From positions 1,178,001 to 1,242,000 of the forward strand of contig JBANDB010000009.1 of the NCBI GenBank assembly GCA_037576215.1: 64,000 nt of DNA. Direction: 5' to 3'. Below, one piece after another: positions 19,714-30,310 of this stretch. The translations under genes were made by a program, and so were the position numbers. The DNA comes from Armillaria gallica. Lineage: Eukaryota; Basidiomycota; Agaricomycetes; Agaricales; Physalacriaceae. The notes below the pieces were generated by a model, which was not told the origin of the DNA, ran no database searches, and was given only the letters and a program-made list of their open reading frames with translations. Every line of letters begins with the position of its first letter. The first letter of the stretch is position 1.

Positions 19714-21911
19714 ATGAAGCCCTTTCCCCTTTCCACCAATAGGAAGGCAAACACGACAGTACGAGGACCAAAGCCAGCATCCAAAGGACCAAAACCGAAG
19801 ACTCCATTGGCAAAGGCAGCGACTCTCCCAGTTGTCAAGATGAAATTAGCGGCTGCAAAGAAACGGAAGAAGACCGTGACCCAACCATTACCACCATATG
19901 ACGATGAAGAGGATGATGAGGAGGAGGAAGTTGAGGTGATGAAAGCAGTGTTAGAGGAGGATGAAGAGGAGGAGGAGATGGATGATCATCCTGGCAAGAG
20001 GAAAAAGGCACAGAAACTTGTTAACATGCAACCAAGGTGAGTTCTATGCCCATATTGTATGATTAAATGCTCAACTGCTGGGATGAGGAACTTTGAGGTG
20101 ATGAAGAAACACTATCGACTGGCTGCACGACAGTGTGTATGCTTTACGAATGCCTGGGTCACCACTCAAGCGACTTTGCTTCACGGTTTCAAATTGAGGG
20201 GCATACTAGAGTCCCTGGATAGCAACAATGGTGACAACGGAGATGAGGACAAGGACAAAGAGGAAGCTGATAAGGATAAAGAGACACCCGAGTGAATGCT
20301 ATGTTACTGCGCATATACTCACACCTGATCGTTCTTACAGTAATTTTATTGGGATGGATGTATACGATGCTCTTGTTACATACATTTTCCCAAATATTGA
20401 ACAGAACGTCCAATGGCTTGAAGGCCAAGCAGATCCTGAAGATCCTCTGCAATTCATTTTTGAGCTGCTGAGTTCAGTGAGTAGTTATCCTTTCATATAA
20501 CAATGTACTCCACATTTCTAGATCAATGCTGGAACACAAAGTGGATGAACGGATGACACCAGCAAGATCAATGACTATATCATTCGCTATTCAACTACAA
20601 ATATCTCTGATGACACTCCAGTACTTGACATCAGGAAGTATCAGCGTGGCTTCAATCATGTCCACACAGCCTGTCTTCTGTGTCTGCAACAGTGGCTAAA
20701 TGACTTTGATAAAGACCCTCAGTACATTCTTGTGTCTATTCAAATGCTCATCAGTCTCTCAGTTCGACCACTGTTAGAGCTATGATGGTCGATTTACCAA
20801 CCAAGGTTACTCCTCGGTATCTCCCCTCCAAGGAGGTGGCGGAAATAAAATTGCGCACATGACGTACATTTTCATGTTTAAGGTCAGGTTGACCCCCCCC
20901 TCCCTCCCCCTCCTGCCATATATGGTAGTAATATGACCATATATGGATGGCTTAGTAATGCTATGTCAGCACAATATGGTGGCCCAAAGTTGCTGGCCGG
21001 GTTGCCGTGACTCACTATAACATGAAAAAGTAATATAAAGTGTTTTGGATGCTTTAACAAGCTCACAATAAATCCTATTCAGATGGAACCATCTCTACAT
21101 GCCTCATTAGGCCATATCATACTGCTATGTAAGGTAATTCGGTATCGCGTTTAAGGTCGGGACCCCTCCCCCCCTCCCCCCCCTCCCCTGTCCGGGATTT
21201 TATTTCCACCACCCCCTTGCTCCCCTCGTTCCTCTATGATCAGACCCTCGTCAATGCGGAAGACCCTCGTGCTGGGCTATTTATGGGACACACATGCATT
21301 CGGGTTTGCTTCACATGCCGGTTGCAATGTCATCATGATACTGATCTTTCTTCCAGTCATTCCGTGCGATTTATCTGGGAAATGGGGAACACGATGCGAC
21401 GGATCTTCATAGTACAGTCAAGAGCAAGATGTCCCTTTGCACAGTCACTGCGCAAATGGTGGTTTACGCAGTCATACAGGTGCGTTGGCCTCTTGTGCAT
21501 CATCACGGCTCTTAGCTTCAGTTCCAGGCATGCTTCGCCTTATCTTCGTGTGGTAAATGGGGTGAAACGAGTGACGATTTCGACCTCGAACGATTTAGTG
21601 TCAAATTAATCAAGATCTTTACCGATTCACAAAAGGATGAGGGTGATGACTGGGCTACAGATACACTTAAGTATTATACCATGTATGTGCCTCTTTCTTT
21701 ATCTTTCCAGCTCTGACACCTTCACAGTGAGGTCCTCAAGCCCAAGCCCAAGGATGATGACAACAAAGAAATTGATGAAGACGATGACGAATCAGTTCTG
21801 GAACGCCAACGACGACGGCGTATCAAGCAACAACGACGAGCTGCTGCTGCTGCCGAGCAAGAAGACGCTGCCGCTGCAAATGAAGATCAACCTGTAAATG
21901 CTTCAGAATGA
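19714..21911 (+). pseudogene. DUF6698-like gene, broken, cargo of the DNA transposon
   Basis: The N-terminus (19,714-20,040) is basic, then strongly acidic (EEDEEEEEMDDH). Next come segments at 20,059-20,290 and 20,320-20,476 (GMDVYDALVTYIFPNIEQNV). A 45-nt intron (20,477-20,521, GTGAGT...CTAG) leads into a TDDTSKINDYIIRYS segment typical of DUF6698 proteins, then RKYQRGFNHVHTACLLC. An in-frame TGA at 20,546-20,548 and several frame changes break it. Poly-C/T tracts interrupt it at about 20,890 and 21,165. The C-terminal part returns at about 21,530-21,911 (CFALSSCGKWGETSDDFDLERFS) with an acidic, Gln/Arg-rich tail. Function is unknown. The DUF6698 call is by memory of the family pattern. Confidence 0.5.
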
Positions 21912-22529
21912 TATGGTGAGTTCATTCCCGAACATGATTCCGTATCAAGCTAAATTGGCTATGTAGTGGTCTGATGTGTTGGCTTTCTTGATGCTTTGGT
22001 CTCTGCTGGGTTCTCTTGGACTTTGCTTACTTTATTTTATCTGTTGCGGTCGGCTCGTGTCTCTAGGTGTTTGCTAGTCTTCTATGCTTACCATGTACTA
22101 TCCTGCACCTTTATGAAATGCCATGTATTTGTCTCTTGCATGAGCGAAGTCAAGCAAGTGTATTATATTGCTACAGGTATACGAGAGCCGTTAACTGGAC
22201 CTGACCGGTTGGTGAACGGTGGCACTCTTCTCAGGTCGAGCTCACCATAGTTGATCATGTGGTCCTTGCAGCGAGTAGGATGATCGCACGAGAGATCCCT
22301 TGAACGTACGAGGACCGTCGAGATCGTGCTCAGATTGTGCACAGTTCGGGTCAATAGGAGGTCAAAAGTCTGGGGACCCTGGCCCAGATTGTCCTGGTCG
22401 GCGCTGATTGTTCAGACCGTGTGAGATAGACGAGATTAGGATTGGTGGAGCTGATCCGTACCAGGTCTCGAGGCTTAGGTTTTGGTGATGCTCTGATATC
22501 AAGAATACTACCTTCGGTAACCACATAGA

Positions 22530-22675
22530 TGCAATCTCAAAGCCCTGACCTGAAGCCCGGGGCTTGGGCTTTCTCAAGCCAAAGCCTGAGCCCGAGCCCT
22601 GTATAAGCTCTGTACCAGGGCCGGGCTTTTCAAGGCTTGGCTTGACCTGGCTTTCGGGCTTGAGCCAAGCCCTGT
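22530..22675 (-). repeat. Right subterminal GGGCTTGG repeat array
   Basis: The same short words as in the left array (AAGCCCGGGGCTTGGGC, GGGCCGGGCTTTTC, GAGCCAAGCCCTG) are arranged toward the right end of the transposon. This is expected for an inverted terminal structure. Confidence 0.8.
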
Positions 22676-22681
22676 TCGCTA

Positions 22682-22812
22682 AGGCCAATGCCGGTAGCAA
22701 CGCCTACGTGTCACGTCAGATGGCTCATTACCTCCGCCGTAGCTTCTGGTTTCCCGGGGGCCCGGCCGTTCCTCATTGGGACCTTGTGCCAATAACAACA
22801 ACAACACCCTCC
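22682..22812 (+). repeat. Right half of a dispersed repeat split by the DNA transposon
   Basis: CCGGCCGTTCCTCATTGGGA CCTTGTGCC followed by CAACAACAACACC matches 37,950-38,010 (CCGGCCGTTCCTTATTGGGA CCTTGTGCC, then CAACACTAATACC). It starts with the 8-bp target duplication. Confidence 0.65.
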
Positions 22813-23144
22813 CCCAGAACCGCGTGTTTCCCTGTCCTTTTTTGGATGTCGTACATGTGGCCGTATTACGGGTTATGCAGACTACATCCGTACTGTCACA
22901 TAACCTTCTCTGCCATCTGGAATGCCCGACGGTACCTATGGTAGACATCCCTACCAGTGTGCCACGTCAGCTGTTCGATGGCTTATTTACCTCTCATCAT
23001 CATCGACGTGTCCAAAGGTTTTTGCCCCTACATCAAGTTTCTGGCAAGTACTCAGGACAATCGTACCTCAGTATCGCGTGTGAGGTGTGTTTAAAGACCA
23101 CGCTAGTTTCCCATCAGCTGAGGACAATTCGCTAGACTTCTACC

Positions 23145-23390
23145 ATGTCCCCGCATAGCACCCTCGTCGACGAAATGAAGGCGATCCAGCATCAAATACT
23201 ATCTCTGGAGGAATGGGAGAGGAAGCTGGCAGCGCATTATGGGATGGTCGGGGATATTGATTCCGTGGAGGTTTTTGACGAGGCTAAACGCCGCGCGTTT
23301 GCAAAACTCGGTCCTAGTTTCGAGGACAATCTGCGCGCTATGAATCAACTAATGCTCCTTCGGCTCCAGCTTGCTCAGCTCCAACATTAG
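23145..23390 (+). CDS. Small helical-hairpin protein (family member A)
   Basis: 81 residues, almost entirely charged helix: EEWERKLAAHYGMVGDIDSV, then VFDEAKRRAFAKLG and LRAMNQLMLLRLQLAQLQ. It is clearly related to the exon at 49,656-49,946 and more distantly to 51,403-51,654. Shared positions are E-x3-L-x4-Y, D-x-VEVFDEAKRRAF and R-LQLA-L. A TAG stops it 24 nt before a conserved GTAAGC splice-like site (23,415); the relative reads through to that site, so this copy may be truncated. An EAPNFSLALAYKL segment at about 24,024 may be a later exon. It lies 2 kb upstream of the caspase-like gene, same strand. Function unknown. Confidence 0.55.
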   Translation: MSPHSTLVDEMKAIQHQILSLEEWERKLAAHYGMVGDIDSVEVFDEAKRRAFAKLGPSFEDNLRAMNQLMLLRLQLAQLQH

Positions 23391-23414
23391 GATGCAGTTT
23401 CTCCTCCTGTGAAT

Positions 23415-25312
23415 GTAAGCGCCCACTGCATATGTCTTGCAAAACGTGTCATATTCACCATTGCTCTAGTCGATGTAGAGCAGAGTCATCAGAATATGAC
23501 ATGGAGCTCCGTAGCGGGTGATGGCGTGTAAACGTGCAACATTGATCATCTATCACCGTCAATCCGTCCCTCTGTACATCGTCTCCTTTTCCCGCAAGTT
23601 CTCTTTCTTTCTGTTTCTGTTTTTGTCTTTTTTTGTGTCAATTTCGGACTGCATACATTAACCTTGTCTGGGCCAGTCCGATTCAATGCCGAGGCCATCC
23701 GGGTGAGGCGTTCTTGTCTTCGATCTGGTTCTGACTTCATTCGAAAGAAATGCGACGGTACAAAGTCGGTCCTGACCGATAGATATCAAAGACAAACCGT
23801 GACAGTTTATCAAATCAACGACCCAAGGAAAAGGAATCAAGGCTAGGTCAGGCTGAAAGATTTGGAGCAGCCGAAGCAGTCATCTATCACTCTAGGACTC
23901 CTACTCCAATGATCTCTACCGGAGTGTGCAGATACAAAGTGTTACCAGCTACCCATCTATCTCTGAAATGGTCCTTCGGCGTCCATATTTGTGTCAAAAT
24001 ATTTGTGCCTCTAGGCGAAGCGCCCAATTTTTCACTGGCGCTCGCTTACAAGCTGACCTCGTATATGAAAAAGAACTACCTCACAAATCCCATCTCGGAT
24101 GATTGATGAATCTTACGTCTGATTCTAGTCTGGCACTTAGAATGGACAACCCTCGTCAGTCTTCACCGTTTCTTTCAAAGAAATTTTGATTTTTATTATT
24201 CGAGGAAGTCAATCATCACCGCGTTTCTGGAAAACAGCGGGAATTCTCAGGAGCACAAGATTTTCGACAGCTGTTGGTCAACGGGCATTTTCGTGACACT
24301 CTCCCCTTTAAGGTCTAAATCATGCAAGAGTCCAGTGCAAAGAACGTTTGGCACAAGGTACTCTGTTTTGCTACTTTCGATTCTCGCAATCGGTGAGTGT
24401 AGGTGCATGCACCGTGACTGATATCCAATCGACTGATCTGGTACTGATCCTCAGAATACTACCATATCTCTCCGTGAAGTCGCTTGATTAGCAGTATGGG
24501 GAAGTACATGAGGGCATAAACGATAGTAGAAAGGTGCAGCGTCACATTTAGCCCCACCGTGACGTTATGCCCATTATAACTGTTCCTTCGTCAGTCTAAC
24601 GTAAGCAGTACTGCAGTCGTCTTTTTAGGTGACCAGCACTGGATACTCCATCATACGGCTATGATAGAGCGCTAAATTATTTGCTTTGCCCTCAGGTGCC
24701 AAGGTCAGCAGGACCAGACCAGCAATACATCTCCTTATGCATCATCTTCGCCGATCAATACGGTTGTTCTTCTCGCACTTTTGTCAACTCCTCTCGTTTG
24801 TTATCACCAGTACTAACTATCCCACTAGGACTAGTATTTCTACCTCAGCGTACCGCCTTATAGGTCCCAAAGCAGAAGGCTCTTCACCACCACGAGGACT
24901 TGATTGCAACTAGAACTGGTATCAGGTCGAGCGGTCAATGATACCAGCGAGAAGTGCTATGTGGAATTGACGCTGGCGAAAGTGCACATACCCCTCCTTC
25001 AATGCGTACTAGTTGCTGCGCTTCGCCGTTCGCCAACCCGCTGCACATGTACTCCAGCAACTTATCGTTGAGAACTTCGTCACATCTACCAAACGTGTCT
25101 AGTATGGAAGCTGGGAACTGAATACTAGGTCGTGATTGAACAGCCTGACTCCGGCCACTCCGTTCATTACGATTGGACAACGTAGACAAGCACAGTTCAT
25201 AATACATATGAATCTATCAGGCCAATTATTTTTGGCAGCGCTTAGATAGATAGACTCTCGAAGACCCCTGGGAGCGCCAACCAGAGAGGTAACACTATCA
25301 AGATTCTTTCCA
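23415..25312. other. Sparse region between helical-hairpin and caspase-like genes
   Basis: The only recognisable piece is at about 24,015-24,106: EAPNFSLALAYKL after a CTCTAG splice-like site. It resembles EAPILVLALAWKL at about 50,387-50,470, which also follows a helical-hairpin exon. Otherwise only short unsupported frames occur. Confidence 0.4.
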
Positions 25313-25320
25313 TATAAATA
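25313..25320 (+). promoter_or_regulatory. TATA box of the caspase-like gene
   Basis: TATAAATA lies 48 bp before the proposed ATG at 25,368, a plausible core promoter. Confidence 0.5.
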
Positions 25321-25367
25321 CGAGGGATACGGTTAGAATAGCCGCGACTAGGAAACCCATCTTCAAA

Positions 25368-26554
25368 ATGACTTCTTTCCCTCGGAACAATGATGCCCCT
25401 GCTGCAGCTGGTAACAATGTGAGCAACTTCGCATAGCCAAATCCGACTTGGCGGCATACGTACTACAGTACTGACGAGCAATATTCTGAATTTCAGCTCC
25501 CCCGCATCGTTGACGGTCGTCGATTTTGGGCAGTTCTCATCGGTATTGATGCCTATTCGAAAGATCCACTTCGTGGTTGTGTGTCCGACGCCACCGAATT
25601 TTTCTGGTTTTTAACCAAAACAATGGGTGTCCAGCCCGGCCATATCAACCTCCTCCTCGGTACAGACAATAGTACTCCCCAGCTATTGCCTGACGTGAAG
25701 TACACTTCCGCCACCCGTACAAACATTGTCGACACACTCCTTAATCTCTCTACAAATCCTCAGATACAGTACGGCGACAGTATTCTAATCTACTTCGCCG
25801 GACACGGCGCGGTTTATCATTGCAAGGACTATCTTGCATATGACTTTCCAGCGGATCAAGGAACCATCGAGGCTCTATGTCCTGTAGACCGTAACCCCAT
25901 CGCATCCAACAAAGATAAACGAATCCCTGATATCTGCGACCGAGAGTTCTCTACTATTCTTTCCGAAATCTGTCGCACTAGAGGACACCATATTACCGTC
26001 ATTCTGGACTGCTGCCACTCTGCAGGCGCGACCAGAATGATACCCAAACTTGGACCAGGAGATCGGGTGCGCCGCGCCCAGGAGCTAGACGCACCCTATG
26101 CAATTGCAGACATGTTTGCTGCTGGCGAAAAGAGATTAGGAGAACTGAAGGATGGCCGTGGTTTCTTGCGATACAAGTCTATATCTGCGGGGGATTGGAA
26201 GGAGGAGTCTAAGAAAGCTCACGTATTGTTAGCAGCGTGTAGGTCCTACAGGTTGGCGAAGGAGGCGCGAGACCTTGTCAACAATGCGTATCGTGGAGTT
26301 TTCACTCAGGCGCTTCTTCATAAACTTGGGGAAGCTGCCAATGTCGGCGAATTACCGACTTATGTGGACCTTGCCAAGCATCTTACTCAAATACCCTTGG
26401 ACCTGTACCCGGTGGTCAACGGGGATTACAGGAACATGCGACTTTGGTTTACGGTATGACATTGCTACCTCTTTTGACTTCAGATGGATATTTATTAAAT
26501 CTGCTTATTCAGGGTCCGACCACTTGTTGTAGACCGTCGGAAGGAGGATCATAA
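25368..26554 (+). CDS. Caspase-domain (peptidase C14) protein, intact, three exons
   Basis: Proposed exons are 25,368-25,418, 25,497-26,453 and 26,513-26,554, giving 349 residues. Introns are 78 and 59 nt with GTGAGC...TTTCAG and GTATGA...TTCAG. The caspase/metacaspase p20 fold is visible: FWAVLIGIDAY strand, ILIYFAGHG with catalytic His (about residue 120), and VILDCCHSAG with catalytic Cys (about 190, second Cys). A p10-like part follows (KKAHVLLAAC, GVFTQALLHKLGE). Such proteases cleave after Arg/Lys or Asp in regulated proteolysis and cell death; the substrate here is unknown. There is no extra N- or C-terminal domain. A damaged paralogue with the same splice positions is at 52,166-53,286. 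Confidence 0.85.
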
Positions 26555-27120
26555 AGGTCTGTTCGGTCGGTCAGGCACTGTACCAGAGTCAGGGTGCTCC
26601 CTATGTATGCTGCTTATCTGGTCATCCCACCGTCTGGCCATGGTAAAGCTGATTGTTTTCGCTATGCTCAAAACGCCCAAACCCAAGTTTCGTCTGTTAT
26701 CCATGTATATCTTGCCTATTTATGCTTCACTGGAAAATTGCCTCCCGGGAGTGTTAGCGAGAATCTCGGCTCCTGCCAAGCGCCAAACATCACAAGATAG
26801 TAACAATGTAATTCGAACCAAGTAGTGTAGCCTGCATCACAACACAATGCGTGGAAGTCAGAAGTACGTTATCTATCAAAGATCAATACTGCATCAGCTA
26901 TGAGTACATGACATTGTCTGAGCGATCCCAGCGGCTACAGGTTACTCCATTACGCATTGGTTTATCTGTGTCCCTTTCATTTTAACGGATTCCCGCTGTA
27001 TTTTGCTGTGGTAAAACTTCGTATATATTCCAATCCGCGTCTCCTTGCATTTGGACGCATATGGACCAGGAGTGAGGAATCGGACGCAGAGTACCATGGG
27101 AAGTCGACTCAGAGAGATAT
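26555..27120. other. Intergenic sequence, nothing recognised
   Basis: Only short frames are present, with no family resemblance and no clear repeat. The duplicated block begins near 27,125. Confidence 0.4.
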
Positions 27121-27559
27121 CAGGTGCTGGGACGGAAGTTCCCCTCAGACGCTAACCATACACACCGGCAGATGACAAAACGGAAGATGTTATCATTACC
27201 AAGAAGAAGTGATCAAGTATCCGCACAGAAGTACAAGGGCCCAGTCGTGGTGGCAATGAAGATGCAACGCTACATCAGAACGCCCAATATCTAGACGCCC
27301 AAGCTGCTATGCAGGTGTCCCTATCCCTATTCAGTCAAACGTAACCGTTGAGCGCCTATGATGTGGGGCTGATCAGATAGTTCATCTAATACAAGACTGC
27401 TTACGTAGCGCCAACTTGTCCGCAGGACTGGAGGAGAACAGTCATGATGGGATCGTATCATGATTAAATTACTTCAAGTTAACCATCATACTGCCGGTCA
27501 AGCAAGCTCCTTTCACAACGGAGGAGGTCATAGTGATATTCTGAAGAGAAGTGCCTATA

Positions 27560-28260
27560 TCAGGTCAGCCGACTGAACAACAATCGTGGTGGACATTCAA
27601 TTCCCCGATTGCCAGAATCGTGAGGAGCAAGTCGGAGCATATTTGGTCAATAGGACATTCCTTAGCTTTTTGCCACATTATGCGAGGCGACGAAAGGATA
27701 GTACAGCTGTTTTCACGCCCCGTTGCAAGCAGAAAGTTTATGTAGATTGTCGGCAAGTTAGATGGAAAGTAGGTGAAAAAGGATAAACCATTATCATTTC
27801 GGTGAGATGACATCGACTGATGAAACAAAAGTAGACGGTCGGGCGATGTATTCTAAAAATGGTGTCAAATCGGAGGATGCTTTAGAAGATATGAAATCAG
27901 TGACCGTCAGAAGAGTAAAAGTAAGAAGCACCAGAAGGTGCTATGTATGCTTGTGATTGACCCTATATATAGTTCCATGCCTCGTTACCAACCGAGATGA
28001 AAGCTCGAGATCAGAGACCCCCGGAAAGTTTAGTTCAGGAAAGTTTCAAACAAATTATCGACCTGCCCTTGCGCAGGCAGAAGCATCGCTCCGGTAACGA
28101 AGAAATCGGGCCCTGTAATTGACATATGGATAACTGCCTGGATGGATCCTCGTGTCCGCGCAAGATCACAATCTGCGACCCGACCTAATCTCCGCAGATC
28201 TCGAACGTGCATGGGAATTCCCAGAGAGCTTACGTGTCGTATTTGAAATCATAGCTAACA
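27560..28260 (-). pseudogene. Decayed DUF6534-like 7TM gene, left copy
   Basis: On the minus strand, GPDFFVTGAM with LLPAQGQVDNLF corresponds to the ADFVIAGAMCFYLHKG helix of the better-preserved copy at 35,114-36,333. IYINFLLATGREN corresponds to the family's LYTNSLLATLNSR C-terminal signature. Stops and frame changes separate these. DUF6534 proteins are basidiomycete seven-helix membrane proteins of unknown function. Confidence 0.55.
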
Positions 28261-28559
28261 AGCCTGCTCAAGTTAGCCGTAATAACAGTATGCCGTAATT
28301 ACAGACGTGGTTTTCACAGAGCCGTGCCTACGAGGAAAACAAGTCACTATTGAATTTTTTTCTCAGGGCAAGGGGGAACTCACTAAACACAACGGCAACA
28401 TGAGGAACTGCCAGTCAATTACCATTGTTGAAATGGCTGACTGTGAGTAAATGATACAGCAGTCAAAACCTGCTCGGATAATCAGCATGATCTAAAGCAC
28501 CATCAACCTTGTTCCGTACGCATTAGGGAGAGCAAAGTTCTGCTAGGCGAATTGAGAAA

Positions 28560-29240
28560 GGTGGGACGCAAACCTTCGGTTATCCCCGGGCTATTTTGGT
28601 AATTGAACGTTCAGCATGCTGTATGATGCCTTGCGCGTTGGTTCGTTTGACGTTACCGTCAAATATTCAACAGCGCCAGTAGCACCGTCCTAAAGCACAA
28701 ATCAGATCCAACACTTACAACCCTCGAAAAATCAAATGAACATACCTCCTTCTCCTTCGTGCAAAATCTGGACAACCGTACATGAACCAATGAATGTCGA
28801 TGACCGTCTTCATACACCAGCTGTGCGCATCTTCCCCATAAGGTCCAGGAATGTTTATCAGTTCAGTGTGTCTCTGCTTCATGCGCTTATCTTTGTGCTA
28901 ATCTTTGCGCTTCTTCGGGCACGGTTTCTCCATATATTTTTCCTCTCTTCGTTCTACTAGGGGTCTTCTCTTCAAGTGCTCGTCACTGCTCCGTGTCGTC
29001 TCGATCGTGAGAAGTTCTGTGTTGCTCGTCCTCGTGCCAATCATGTTCCGACCCTTCACGATGATTATCCTTTACTGGACGTCTGCACGGTGGTTGTCGG
29101 GAGAGTCGCACCAGAGTGTCAGGTGAGGGCTGTTGACAAGAGGGCCATCAGAATCTTCAAGCTATACGAACGTTCCTCTGAGTGCGGGTTCAGTGGTGTC
29201 TGCCCATGGCTTAGAGGTGTGTTATGAGAGTCAGGATAAG
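28560..29240 (-). pseudogene. Decayed coiled-coil/Cys-module gene, left copy
   Basis: The minus strand shows HGQTPLNPH and SLKILMALLSTALT (membrane segment), traces of the charged coil, and an exon reading DGATGAVEYLTVTSNEPTRK. That exon matches DGAVSIVGHWTVTSNEPTCK of the intact genes, but the Cys is Arg. Splice-like sites flank that exon at the same position as in the intact genes, so it is a DNA-level duplicate, not a retrocopy. Stops occur in all frames. Confidence 0.65.
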
Positions 29241-29309
29241 CCAATACCTAGGCCTTCCTACGGTAAGGTGCTGTGACTCTGATGTGGGGCACTTGAAGAA
29301 CACCAAGGG

Positions 29310-30310
29310 CTATAGTGGTGCAGAATGATCCTTTTCAATTTAATCTGTCAAGTATCGCCGTCATGAAACAGAGAAACGTGGTCGCTCCAGAAAGTAAATC
29401 CACGACCAGTGGTATCAAGGCCAATGAGTTCCGATGTCGCATAGAGGTCCACCGAGAGAGGATTCGACACAGTGATTACATTGCCAGCCAAGGAGCGTGA
29501 GGGGGATCCTTGGAAGAAGAACTTCGGTGGTACAGAAGAACAGTACGAGATCTCTGTTCGTCCTGAGTGAACGATAAGAGAAGACGTCGATCGCCCGCTG
29601 AGCAAGAAATGGTGGACGTGGGAAAAATAGAAGTCACAATTTTCACCGCGACCGCCATCATCTTCTACGCTTTACTCAGCCGACCTACGACACTATTAAT
29701 GGGAATATCAATCCTGCCTTATCTTTCATTGCTCGAAGTAGCGGGATTCCTAAGCAGGTGCGTGCCTTCTCTCGCCTGTTTTCTGCCAGACCGAATAAAA
29801 TTTTACTGTTCATTCAGTTTGAGTTAACGGAACACGGTCGCGACAAAATGCATCTGACACGACACCGGTAGCATGGACTAACACGAAGGAATACAGCACG
29901 TCGTCTAGGTCTCATTCCTGCACCCTGTGTCTACGTGTACTTTGCAGGGACGACAATCAAATTCGTAGCACCAACAACGCAGCTGGTTCTGATTGTGCCA
30001 GGTTTTTCTACTCTCTAACGGGTATTCTATAGTGGCAACAAAAGTAGTGACACGGCTACGAACGAAGATCCTCATATGTTCCCGCAACCGTCCGCATACA
30101 CCTCGCTCCGGCAATTCGGCTTGATTGAGAAGCACGGTGGTGCGTGTATCCTTTTTGCGACTGAGAGCATCCAACTGATAGCTATCAACAGAACGAACGA
30201 TGCCCGAGCATGAAGCATAGATGCCAGTGTGCGGGGGAAGAAAGTTATGTACGACAAGCGACCAGTATCTTGGAAGCTCGTTCTACCATTGTACTTCCTG
30301 ATTTCCCTGT
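29310..30310. repeat. Recurrent block, left copy (GLDTTG/FWSD family)
   Basis: Related sequence recurs at 36,770-37,690, 43,040-43,960, 46,540-46,760 and 59,090-60,050. On the minus strand it encodes SNPLSVDL, ATSELIGLDTTG and FTFWSDHVSLF, ending in a stop near 29,345. On the plus strand, near 30,120-30,180, an intron-like signature (GTGCGTGTATCC...AACTGATAG) recurs in all long copies. Two decayed genes on opposite strands are possible. I do not recognise the family. Confidence 0.45.

Larger units (their letters stand above)
17604..22681. mobile_element. 5,078-bp DNA transposon with hAT-like ends, carrying Plavaka transposase remnant and DUF6698-like gene
   Basis: The ends are TAGTGATTTACAGGGC (left) and, read inward on the other strand, TAGCGAACAGGGC (right). 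They are flanked by the identical 8-bp duplication AGGCCAAT at 17,596-17,603 and 22,682-22,689. Subterminal sequence on both sides (17,614-17,716 and 22,530-22,675) is filled with GGGCTTGG/CCAAGCCC repeats, typical of transposase-binding arrays. Inside are a truncated Plavaka-class transposase (minus strand) and a divergent DUF6698-like gene (plus strand), separated by 238 bp. The transposase lacks its C-terminal part, so the element is non-autonomous. Flanks rejoin into a repeat with another copy at 37,912-38,010. Confidence 0.85.

Noticed and set aside
22564..22944. 126-codon plus-strand frame beginning KPKPEPEP
   Set aside because: It starts inside the transposon's GGGCTTGG array and crosses the element boundary, so it is not a gene.
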